Below are positions 1-6,447 of a stretch of 9,412 nt of DNA, piece after piece. Positions within the stretch are counted from its first letter, which is position 1, and every line of letters starts with the position of its first letter. The stretch lies in contig SLNM01000313.1 of assembly GCA_007133055.1 (NCBI GenBank), positions 1 to 9,412 on the forward strand, written 5' to 3'. This DNA comes from Lentisphaeria bacterium (GTDB taxonomy: Bacteria; Verrucomicrobiota; Lentisphaeria; Oligosphaerales; PUNB01). The notes under the pieces are model-generated. The model ran no database searches and had not been told where the DNA came from. It was given only the letters and a program-made list of their open reading frames with translations. The position numbers and the translations under genes were made by a program.

Positions 1-29
1 AAATGGCGAAGCACGCGAAGTTGCAGCCA

Positions 30-644
30 CTATTTCAGGGCGGCGCAAAAGGCGCGTATTTTCTCGTGGTCCTTGATGCCGGGGTTGCTTTCGACCCCGC
101 TGGCCACATCGACCGCAAAGGGTCGCACAGCCTCGACCGCAGCCACTATATTGTCCGGATTCAGTCCGCCGGCCAGGACGGTTCGTCGCCGCCGCGCCAA
201 TTGCGCGGCCAGGGACCAGTCGCCCACTATGCCGGTGCCGCCGCGGCGTTGGCTGGTAGCGGAGTCGACAACCAAGGCGTCGGCCGGGATTTCCGTCAGT
301 GCCGGCAAGTCTTGCGGAGCCTGCGGCCATACAGCTTTCCAAATCTCGCCGCAGTCTGCCAATGCCCGGATCAGTGGGACGGTTTCATTGCTGTGCAACT
401 GGACAATGTGCAGTCCGCAGGAATCGACGATGTCCCTAATCTCGGCGGCGCTTTGGTCGGCAAAAACACCGACGGTCCGGGTATCTCTGGGTAGAAGAGC
501 GACAATCTCGCGCACGGTTTCCGGCGCTGCCCGGCGGGGGGACTGGCGGACGAAGACAAAGCCCAGAAAATCGGCTCCGGCCGCCAGCGCCGCCTGTGCG
601 TCGGATAGGTTGGTCAAGCCGCAAATTTTAATTTTGACTGTCAA
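30..644 (-). CDS. trpF: Phosphoribosylanthranilate isomerase (TrpF)
   Basis: The product isomerises N-(5-phosphoribosyl)anthranilate to the 1-deoxyribulose form, the third step of tryptophan synthesis, in the cytoplasm. From the proposed TTG start it is 204 residues, the usual size for a single-domain TrpF (beta/alpha) barrel. Visible family marks are the N-terminal KIKICGLTN with the general-base cysteine at residue 8, GFVF in the second strand region, VGVF, VQLH at about 81-84, the catalytic aspartate in LVVDS (about D127), GGTG at 135-138, and a C-terminal LAGGLNPDN followed by VDVASGVE. The QLH is followed by SNE where GxE is more common. Two ATG codons lie upstream in frame (689 and 743), but their extra residues are not family-like. 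TTG at 644 has an AAGGGA eight bases upstream, so I prefer it. No other trp gene is visible. It lies 148 bases downstream of the methyltransferase gene on the same strand and may be co-transcribed with it. Confidence 0.93.
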   Translation of the reverse strand: MTVKIKICGLTNLSDAQAALAAGADFLGFVFVRQSPRRAAPETVREIVALLPRDTRTVGVFADQSAAEIRDIVDSCGLHIVQLHSNETVPLIRALADCGEIWKAVWPQAPQDLPALTEIPADALVVDSATSQRRGGTGIVGDWSLAAQLARRRRTVLAGGLNPDNIVAAVEAVRPFAVDVASGVESNPGIKDHEKIRAFCAALK

Positions 645-652
645 GTCATAAA

Positions 653-658
653 TCCCTT
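653..658 (-). promoter_or_regulatory. Probable ribosome binding site of trpF
   Basis: On the minus strand this reads AAGGGA, eight bases before the TTG at 644. It supports the TTG as the trpF start over the ATG at 689, whose nearest purine-rich GGAG is only about two bases away. Confidence 0.5.
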
Positions 659-705
659 GCAAGCATACGCACTGAACATTTGACTTCATGGCTCCGTGGC
701 TTTGC

Positions 706-741
706 GACTCCGGATTTGTTCGCTGTGTCGTTCCTGGAGTC
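706..741 (-). other. Inverted repeat in the gap before trpF
   Basis: GACTCCGG (706-713) can pair with CTGGAGTC (734-741), giving eight pairs including one G-U around a 20-base loop. No T-run follows on the minus strand, so it does not look like an intrinsic terminator. It lies in the 148-base gap between the methyltransferase stop and the trpF start. The rest of that gap shows no further gene, no Trp-codon leader peptide and no clear promoter. It may be chance. Confidence 0.25.
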
Positions 742-792
742 ATGCAGTAGATTATGCAGGACGCTTTCGGCGCACTTGTTGTTTGACATCGT

Positions 793-1692
793 TTACCGCT
801 GCATTGTTTGCAAGGCCTGTCTGATCGCCCTCACATGTTCAGGGGTGGCGCCGCAGCAGCCGCCAATGATATTGGCTCCGGCCTCCACCAGTGCCGGCAG
901 GTGAGCCGACATCATGGCCGGAGTTTCCGGGAACACCTCCCGACCGTTCTCCATGCGCGGCAGCCCAGCGTTGCCATGCACCAGAATAGGAACACCCGGA
1001 CCCGCCTCCCGGCGCATTTGCCGGACAATCTCTATCATCCCGGCGAAACCGTTGCCGCAATTGCTGCCAATGATATGTGCGCCCGCCTCCAGTGCGGCGC
1101 GAGCCGCTTCGGCCGGAGACACCCCCATCATTGTCCGGTATTCGTTCTCATCTTTGGTGGCGGCGAAAGTAAACGTGGCAATAACTTCCAGAGAGCTGTG
1201 CCGGCGGGCGGTCGCAATGGCCAGCGATGCTTCGTCAAGGGCGCTCATGGTTTCCACGCAGACCGCGTCGGCGCCACCTTCGGCCAGCGCCTCGATCTGT
1301 TGGCGGAAGGCGTCAGACAACTGCGCTTCGTCTGTATCCCCGAGCAACAGTATTTTCCCGGTTGGCCCGACCGAGCCGACAACCCAGAGACTCTGACCGG
1401 CGGCCTGGCGGGAAATGGCGGCGGCAGCCCGGTTGATGGCGGCAGTTTGATCGGCCAGATCATACATGGCCAGCTTGCAGCGGCTGCCGCCAAAGCTGTT
1501 GGTCTGTATCATGTCGGCACCGGCGGCAACATAGGCGGAGGCCACTTCCAGCACTCGTTCCGGGTGTTTCAAATTCCACAGCTCCGGGCATTCCCCGGGG
1601 ATCAGTCCCAGCTCCTGCAAATAGGTTCCCCAGCCACCGTCCGAAACCAATACCCGGTCGGCGGCGGCGGCGGCAATGGTGCTTCTTTTCAT
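793..1692 (-). CDS. Homocysteine S-methyltransferase family protein (MetH N-terminal/BHMT type)
   Basis: The product is predicted to transfer a methyl group to the thiol of homocysteine to make methionine, through a zinc-activated thiolate in a (beta/alpha)8 barrel. It has 299 residues, the size of one homocysteine-binding domain. Visible marks are DGGWGTYLQ near the N-terminus (about 18-26), ADMIQTNSFGG (about 60-70), GSVGPTG (about 106-112), CVETM (about 145-149), and the three zinc ligands: Cys212 in SNCGNG and Cys279/Cys280 in GGCCGATPEH. There is no folate-binding, cobalamin-binding or activation domain, so it is not a full MetH. The methyl donor (betaine, S-methylmethionine, or a methyl-corrinoid protein encoded elsewhere) cannot be read from the sequence. 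The ATG at 1692 has GAAAGG seven bases upstream; the in-frame GTG at 1716 lacks support. It is divergent from recN and upstream of trpF. Confidence 0.88.
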   Translation of the reverse strand: MKRSTIAAAAADRVLVSDGGWGTYLQELGLIPGECPELWNLKHPERVLEVASAYVAAGADMIQTNSFGGSRCKLAMYDLADQTAAINRAAAAISRQAAGQSLWVVGSVGPTGKILLLGDTDEAQLSDAFRQQIEALAEGGADAVCVETMSALDEASLAIATARRHSSLEVIATFTFAATKDENEYRTMMGVSPAEAARAALEAGAHIIGSNCGNGFAGMIEIVRQMRREAGPGVPILVHGNAGLPRMENGREVFPETPAMMSAHLPALVEAGANIIGGCCGATPEHVRAIRQALQTMQR

Positions 1693-1699
1693 GGTCGGA

Positions 1700-1705
1700 C
1701 CTTTC
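1700..1705 (-). promoter_or_regulatory. Ribosome binding site of the homocysteine methyltransferase gene
   Basis: On the minus strand this reads GAAAGG, seven bases before the ATG at 1692. It decides the start in favour of that ATG over the GTG eight codons upstream. Confidence 0.6.
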
Positions 1706-1737
1706 TTCGGGTACACACGTTTGACAAATCCATTCTT

Positions 1738-1763
1738 GTTTCGTTTCCGTTTCGTTTCCGTTT
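1738..1763. repeat. 11-bp tandem repeat, about 2.4 copies
   Basis: GTTTCGTTTCC occurs at 1738-1748 and again without change at 1749-1759, followed by GTTT. It lies between the proposed -10 element and the start codon of the leftward methyltransferase gene, so it would fall in that gene's 5' untranslated region. Its purine-rich minus-strand version (GGAAACGAAAC) has no function I recognise. Confidence 0.8.
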
Positions 1764-1766
1764 ACA

Positions 1767-1775
1767 TATATACCA
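1767..1775 (-). promoter_or_regulatory. Possible extended -10 promoter for the leftward methyltransferase gene
   Basis: On the minus strand this reads TGGTATATA, a TGn extension followed by a TATAAT-like hexamer (TATATA). A good -35 is missing: a TTGTTT lies too far upstream (spacer about 21 bases). If used, the leader would be roughly 70 bases. This rests on the sequence pattern alone. Confidence 0.3.
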
Positions 1776-1904
1776 TGAAGCCTGGGGCGCGAAAAACAAG
1801 TAAGGCCGGAAAGGTTAGGCAATGAATCCGGGGTTGTCTATCGGCCGGCACGGACTATAGTTCACGTGGTCATGATCCGGCAATCCGCAAGGACCAGGGC
1901 AAAG

Positions 1905-1933
1905 TTGCCACGACCCCGGTGACGCTGTTGAAT
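1905..1933 (+). promoter_or_regulatory. Weak sigma70-type promoter candidate for the recN operon
   Basis: TTGCCA (1905-1910) matches TTGACA at five of six bases. A 17-base spacer leads to TTGAAT (1928-1933), which matches TATAAT at four of six. It is the best-spaced pair I found upstream of recN, about 60 bases before the start codon, but such matches occur by chance. Confidence 0.25.
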
Positions 1934-1982
1934 AATAACGGATTACGGATGATTGTTTTACCGCTGTGTCTCTAAGATAATC

Positions 1983-1988
1983 GAGGTG
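1983..1988 (+). promoter_or_regulatory. Ribosome binding site of recN
   Basis: GAGGTG lies six bases before the GTG at 1995. It supports that GTG as the recN start rather than the TTG at 1953, which would add 14 residues unlike the family N-terminus. Confidence 0.6.
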
Positions 1989-1994
1989 TCTGGC

Positions 1995-3674
1995 GTGCTG
2001 GCTTATCTGCATATTCGCAATCTGGCCACGGTTTCCCAGTTGGAGATGGAGTTTTGCCCAGGTCTCAACGCGATAACCGGCGAGACCGGTGCGGGCAAGT
2101 CGGTGATCATGGGCGCCTTGCAGGCGCTGCTTGGGGAGCGAGCCGAGAAAAGTCTGATTCGGCGCGGAGAAACACGGTGCGAGATCGCGGGCGAGTTCGC
2201 GCTGTCGCAGGTTGATCCGACATTGGCCGAGCATTTGCAGCGCGTGATCGAGGAAGCCGGCGCGCCCCCCTGCCAGGAGGCGCGGCTGTGGCTGCGGAGG
2301 GTGATTACACCAACCTCTTCGCGCGCTTACATCAATGATTCGCCGGTTACTATGGAGGGACTCAGGGCGGTCGGCAATTTCCTGGTCGACATCCACGGAC
2401 CGCATGACCATCAGTCGCTGCTCGGCTCAACCTGCCAGTTGGAGCTGGTTGACGCTTTCGCCGGCCTGCACGATCAGCGGCGGCAGTGCGAAGAGACCTT
2501 CCGGGAACTGCGCCAGTGTCGGCGGCAGACCGAGGAATTGTGCCGGAATACGGTGGACCTGGCAGAGCAGGAGATTCTAGCCCATCAGATGAGAGAGATA
2601 ACTGACGCCAATCTGGACACGGACGAGGAAAAACGCCTGCATGAACAGTATCGCACCGCGGCCAATGCCCGGACGCTGATCAAAAACGCCTCGGACTGCC
2701 GACAGATGCTCAGCGAGGGCGACGGCGCGCTGGTGGAGCAACTGCGCCCATGCGTCGGATGGCTAGGTGAAATCGCCCGTTTGGCACCCGAATCCGGCGG
2801 GGCGCTGGAGCATAAAATCGAGGGGATTGTCGAGCAGATCGAAGAACTGAACCATGAACTAAGGTCCTTTGCCGACACGGTCGAGCTGGATGCCGAGTCT
2901 CTGCACCAGCTCGAGCAGAGACTGGAACAGATACAGAGCATACGCCGTAAATACGGTGGCACCATCGAGGCCGTCCTGGCCCGGGCCGAACAACTGAAGG
3001 AGCGGCTGGACAACTCGGAAATGCGCGAGGAGCGACTAAGACAGTTGGCTGCCCGGGAAAAGGAGCTTCAGGCGCAACATCAGGATTGCTGCCGGCGGCT
3101 GACCCGGCGGAGGAGGGAGGCTGCCGGAGAGCTGGCCGAACAGGCGCAGCGAAAACTGCAAGTGCTGGGTTTTGCCGAAGCCCGGTTCCAGATCGACATC
3201 GGCGAGGCCGAGCCCGGCCCCAGGGGGGCCGACCGGGCGGAGTTTATTTTTGCTCCCAACCCGGGCGAGGGCATTCTGCCCCTCCGAAAAATTGTCAGCA
3301 GCGGCGAAATGGCAAGGGTGATGCTGGGCCTTAAGGCCGTGTTTTCCGAGGTCGACCAGATTCCCGTTCTGGTATTCGACGAAGTCGACGCCAACATCGG
3401 CGGCCGCACCGCCAACCAGGTGGCGGAGGAACTGGACCGCATCGGTGATCGGCATCAGATATTTTGCATCACTCATCTGCCGCAAATCGCGGCGGCGGCC
3501 AAAGTCCACTACCGGGTTGACAAGAAAATCGCCGGCGGCCGAACCGTCACCGAGCTGCATTTGCTTGACACCGAACAACGCCTGCACGAGATTGTCAGAA
3601 TGATGGGCGGCGATAATAATTCCGAAGTCGCCCGCAAACATGCTCTAACCATGATTGAAGCGCGTAGGAAATGA
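1995..3674 (+). CDS. recN: DNA repair protein RecN (SMC-like ATPase)
   Basis: RecN is a cytoplasmic SMC-like ATPase that binds DNA ends and helps RecA-dependent repair of double-strand breaks. From the GTG start it has 559 residues, the normal family size. The N-terminus LAYLHIRNLATV leads into the Walker A GETGAGKS at residues 29-36. The central part (about 155-380) is rich in charged residues and glutamine and looks like the two antiparallel coiled-coil arms. The C-terminal ATPase half has the ABC signature SSGEM (435-439), the Walker B strand VLVFDEVD with Asp462 and Glu463, the following ANIGGRTA, and the THLPQIAA switch. All catalytic parts look intact. It is the first gene of the rightward cluster, and its stop overlaps the next start by four bases (ATGA), suggesting translational coupling. 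In many bacteria recN is under LexA; I see no clear LexA box here, but the box varies between phyla. Confidence 0.96.
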   Translation: MLAYLHIRNLATVSQLEMEFCPGLNAITGETGAGKSVIMGALQALLGERAEKSLIRRGETRCEIAGEFALSQVDPTLAEHLQRVIEEAGAPPCQEARLWLRRVITPTSSRAYINDSPVTMEGLRAVGNFLVDIHGPHDHQSLLGSTCQLELVDAFAGLHDQRRQCEETFRELRQCRRQTEELCRNTVDLAEQEILAHQMREITDANLDTDEEKRLHEQYRTAANARTLIKNASDCRQMLSEGDGALVEQLRPCVGWLGEIARLAPESGGALEHKIEGIVEQIEELNHELRSFADTVELDAESLHQLEQRLEQIQSIRRKYGGTIEAVLARAEQLKERLDNSEMREERLRQLAAREKELQAQHQDCCRRLTRRRREAAGELAEQAQRKLQVLGFAEARFQIDIGEAEPGPRGADRAEFIFAPNPGEGILPLRKIVSSGEMARVMLGLKAVFSEVDQIPVLVFDEVDANIGGRTANQVAEELDRIGDRHQIFCITHLPQIAAAAKVHYRVDKKIAGGRTVTELHLLDTEQRLHEIVRMMGGDNNSEVARKHALTMIEARRK

Positions 3675-4492
3675 GCCACAACATTGCCGCCATTGAACCT
3701 TGTCCGCCGGATTCCCCTCTCCGGTACCGCCGATTGGCGGCCATTGGCCTGCTGTCGTGCCTGGTCCTTATGCTCGCCGCATGTGGCACCCGGCAATCGT
3801 CCGAGGAACTGATGCAGCAAGCTCTGGCGGCGGCTCGGGCCGGAGACTGGAGCTACGCCCGGGAATATGCCCGGAGAGTGACCGCGCACGACCCCGGCAA
3901 TCTTGACGCCCGTATGCTGATGGGGCTGAGCTTTCACTACCTGGGCGAAACCGGGAGGGCAACCCGGAGCATGCGACAGGTGGCGGAACAGGCGCCAAAC
4001 AATTTCACCGCTCAGTTTCTCTATGGCTGGATGCTTTCCGAAGCGGGCAATTTCGCCGAGGCGCTGGCGCCTCTGCGGCGAGCCCACGAAATCGACCGCC
4101 ACCACCGGCCTCTGCTGGTATTGCTGGCCCGCGCCTGCCTGGAACAGAACCTGATCGAGGGAGTCGGCTATTTGCAGCGCCTGGTTTCGGAGGCCGACTA
4201 CGGCAACCGACCAGAGGCTTTCAATGCCATCGCCCTGCTGTGGATGGGGGAACCAAACTACAACCGCGCCAGAGCCTTTTTCCTGCAAGCTCTGCGGCGG
4301 GACCCGGGCAATCCGGTGGTGCTCCAGAACCTGGCGGTGCTCTATGACCTCTACCTGAACGATGAAGAACAGGCACTGGCCTATTACCGACGCTGCCTGG
4401 CAACTAGCCAGAGAATAAACGACTCGGCCAGAGCCAGGCAGGTGACCGAAAGACTGAGACAACTGATGCAGCGCCGACGCCACCGGCAATGA
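3671..4492 (+). CDS. TPR-repeat lipoprotein of unknown function
   Basis: This is a predicted envelope lipoprotein of 273 residues. A basic stretch RYRR (18-21) is followed by a hydrophobic segment and the lipobox LAAC with the lipidated cysteine at 38, so the mature protein starts CGT. About 17 residues precede the basic part, a long n-region, but no better in-frame start exists downstream. The mature part is almost entirely helical repeats. I count about six TPR-like units starting near 44, 78, 112, 146, 181 and 215, with typical A.. G... A hydrophobic spacing and helix-ending DPGN (74-77 and 211-214). The last 25 residues are very basic. It resembles in general layout NlpI/PilF-type TPR lipoproteins that scaffold envelope complexes, but I cannot assign a partner. 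It overlaps the recN stop by four bases and ends 44 bases before dnaG. Confidence 0.85.
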   Translation: MSHNIAAIEPCPPDSPLRYRRLAAIGLLSCLVLMLAACGTRQSSEELMQQALAAARAGDWSYAREYARRVTAHDPGNLDARMLMGLSFHYLGETGRATRSMRQVAEQAPNNFTAQFLYGWMLSEAGNFAEALAPLRRAHEIDRHHRPLLVLLARACLEQNLIEGVGYLQRLVSEADYGNRPEAFNAIALLWMGEPNYNRARAFFLQALRRDPGNPVVLQNLAVLYDLYLNDEEQALAYYRRCLATSQRINDSARARQVTERLRQLMQRRRHRQ

Positions 4493-4536
4493 TGCCTGAA
4501 GCACTATGACAGAAAATCCAAACCCACGATTTGACC

Positions 4537-6447
4537 ATGCCGCGTATTCCAGAGGAAACCATTGAGGAAATTCGTCAGCGAGCCGATCTGGTGTCGGTCG
4601 TGGAATCCTACGTGCAAATAACCAAGCGTGGCAATGATTTCTGGGCCTGCTGTCCGTTTCACCAGGAAAAAACGCCGTCTTTCAAGATCAGCCCCGCCCA
4701 TCAGGCATATCACTGCTTCGGCTGCGGCGCCGGTGGCAATGTTTTCAGCTTTGTCATGGCTCGGGAGAACGTCGATTTCATCGGCGCCGTCCACCTGCTG
4801 GCCCAGCGTTTTAACGTGGTAGTCCCGGAAGCCGCCCCGGAAACCGGCGGGAGAGAGGCTCAGCGCCAGTCCGGCAAGGAACGGGCCAGGCGCAAGGAGA
4901 CTCTGTTCAAATGCCTGCGCGAAATCGCCGCATGGTACGGCCGGACATTGTCGGGCAAGGAGGGGGCGGCAGCCCGGGACTATCTTGAGAAACGCGGTAT
5001 CGACCGGGCGACCATCGAGCAATTTGGCATCGGCTTCGCCCCCGACTCCTGGGAAGCCTCCATGCAGTGGGGACAACGCCATGGATTCCAGCCCGAGACC
5101 ATGCTGGAATGCGGCCTGCTTGTCAAGCGCGACAACGGGGCGGACAGCCGAATCTATGACCGTTTCCGCAATCGCATTGTCTTTCCGATCCATGATGAAC
5201 TTGGACGGGTGATTGGTTTCAGCGGACGAACCATGGACTCCGACAGCAAGGCCGCCAAGTATATCAACACCCCGGAGACCCCCCTCTTTCACAAGGGCAA
5301 GCTGCTCTACGGCCTGCACTTGGCGCGAACCAACTTCAAGCGGCACGGATTCGCCCTGGTCTGCGAGGGACAGTTGGACGTGATTGCCTGCCACCGCTGC
5401 GGCTTCGACAACGCCATCGCCCCCCAGGGTACGGCCTTCACCGACAATCAGGCGCGCATTCTCAAGCGATTCACCAGCGCGGTGACTTTCGCCTTCGACT
5501 CCGACCCAGCCGGCTTGCAGGCCGCCGCCAAAAGCATTGCCACCGCTTTGCGCCTGGAACTGAAACCGCGGGTGGTGTCAATGCCCGAGAAAGAGGACCC
5601 GGACAGTGTCTTTCACGCCCGCGGCGGCGACCATTTGCACGCCATTCTGGAGAATAGCCAGGAAGCTATGGAGTTTCTCTTCCAATTCGCCTGCCGCAGC
5701 CATGACCCGGAGACCGCCCATGGCAAGGATGCCATCGCCTGGTTCCTGGTCGACATTCTCAGCCGCCATCCCAGCGCCGTGCTGCGCTCCGCCTACTGCC
5801 AGTGGCTGAGCCGACGCATCGATGTGCCCGACGAGGCGGTCTTTGACATGCTCAACCGATCTCTGCGACAGGCCGCGAAGACGCGCGGCCGCGATTTGTT
5901 TTCCGAACCGGCTCCTGAATTCGAGGCGGGTTCCGGCATCGCCACCACGCCGGTGGACGGATCGCGGCTGCAGACGGCGACTATCGAGCTGCTGGACCTG
6001 GCTCTGCATCACGGCTCCGTAGCCCATCAGTTGACCGAAACCCTGAACCGCGAGTTTCTCGGACATAATCCGCCGGCCATGGCGCTTAACCTGGTCCTGG
6101 ATGAAACCGAGAACGGACGCCATGCCGAGGCGGGCCGCCAACTGGCCGCCAATCATCAACTCAGCGCCGACCAACGGATAAGCCGAGTGCTGGCCGGTTC
6201 CAAATACCCGGAGCTGCCGGTGCAAACCGATGCCGAACACCGAAGAAGGCAGACGGAAAAACTATTGCAGAGAGCAGTGCAAGACTGCCTGGCGGTGATC
6301 GAAATCGACGCGCTCGATGATATCCTGCAAAAGCTGGACCGGGAAATCGAAGCCGAAACCGACCCCGAACGACAGCGGGAGAAACTATTGGAATATCAGA
6401 GAATGGTGCAGCGAAGCAGACTGCTGAGAAACCGAAAAGATGAGTAA
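4537..6447 (+). CDS. dnaG: DNA primase (DnaG)
   Basis: DnaG makes the short RNA primers for lagging-strand synthesis at the replication fork, working with the DnaB helicase. The product has 636 residues, slightly above the usual size. The N-terminal CHC2 zinc-binding domain shows CPFH (C39, H42), EKTPSFKI, and HCFGCGAGGN (C60, C63). The RNA polymerase-like core follows, with the family motif RIVFPIHDELGRVIGFSGR near 213-231, then the TOPRIM domain with CEGQLDV (Glu277), APQGTAFTDNQA and the metal-binding FDSDPAG (Asp321, Asp323). The C-terminal ~200 residues are less conserved and should contain the helicase-binding region. EGQLDV replaces the common EGYMDV. The ATG at 4537 starts the recognisable N-terminus (PRIPEETIEEIRQRADL); no Shine-Dalgarno is visible, and a TTG two codons earlier is possible. 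It overlaps mutL by eight bases. No rpsU or rpoD flanks it, unlike the classical macromolecular-synthesis operon. Confidence 0.97.
   Translation: MPRIPEETIEEIRQRADLVSVVESYVQITKRGNDFWACCPFHQEKTPSFKISPAHQAYHCFGCGAGGNVFSFVMARENVDFIGAVHLLAQRFNVVVPEAAPETGGREAQRQSGKERARRKETLFKCLREIAAWYGRTLSGKEGAAARDYLEKRGIDRATIEQFGIGFAPDSWEASMQWGQRHGFQPETMLECGLLVKRDNGADSRIYDRFRNRIVFPIHDELGRVIGFSGRTMDSDSKAAKYINTPETPLFHKGKLLYGLHLARTNFKRHGFALVCEGQLDVIACHRCGFDNAIAPQGTAFTDNQARILKRFTSAVTFAFDSDPAGLQAAAKSIATALRLELKPRVVSMPEKEDPDSVFHARGGDHLHAILENSQEAMEFLFQFACRSHDPETAHGKDAIAWFLVDILSRHPSAVLRSAYCQWLSRRIDVPDEAVFDMLNRSLRQAAKTRGRDLFSEPAPEFEAGSGIATTPVDGSRLQTATIELLDLALHHGSVAHQLTETLNREFLGHNPPAMALNLVLDETENGRHAEAGRQLAANHQLSADQRISRVLAGSKYPELPVQTDAEHRRRQTEKLLQRAVQDCLAVIEIDALDDILQKLDREIEAETDPERQREKLLEYQRMVQRSRLLRNRKDE

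Larger units (their letters stand above)
1693..1994. other. Divergent intergenic region between the methyltransferase gene and recN
   Basis: These 302 bases lie between two divergent genes and should hold both promoters. I see no convincing small gene. The left end (about 1738-1775) has an 11-bp tandem repeat and a TATATA-rich stretch pointing left; the right end (about 1905-1994) has a weak rightward promoter candidate and the recN ribosome binding site. I recognise no riboswitch (no SAM or cobalamin leader motif that I can identify) and no strong hairpin in the middle. Confidence 0.6.

Noticed and set aside
1..29. Possible start of a further leftward gene (for example trpB) after trpF
   Set aside because: Only 29 bases remain and they contain no ATG on the minus strand or recognisable coding start, so nothing can be called.
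808..1803. 331-codon open frame on the plus strand opposite the methyltransferase gene
   Set aside because: The minus strand carries a clear homocysteine methyltransferase with zinc ligands; the plus-strand translation has no family features.
1693..1994. Possible SAM or cobalamin riboswitch upstream of the methyltransferase gene
   Set aside because: I could not identify the conserved core motifs of either class, and the likely leader (about 70 bases) is too short for most of them.
1815..2411. 198-codon open frame on the minus strand over the intergenic region and start of recN
   Set aside because: Most of it lies opposite the conserved Walker A region of recN, and no family is recognisable.
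3509..4504. 331-codon open frame on the minus strand opposite the end of recN and the TPR gene
   Set aside because: It is antisense to recN and to a protein with a lipobox and TPR pattern, and shows no motif of its own.
4506..4565. 19-codon open frame overlapping the dnaG start in another frame
   Set aside because: It has an ATG but no clear ribosome binding site and no known counterpart. An upstream control peptide is possible but unsupported.
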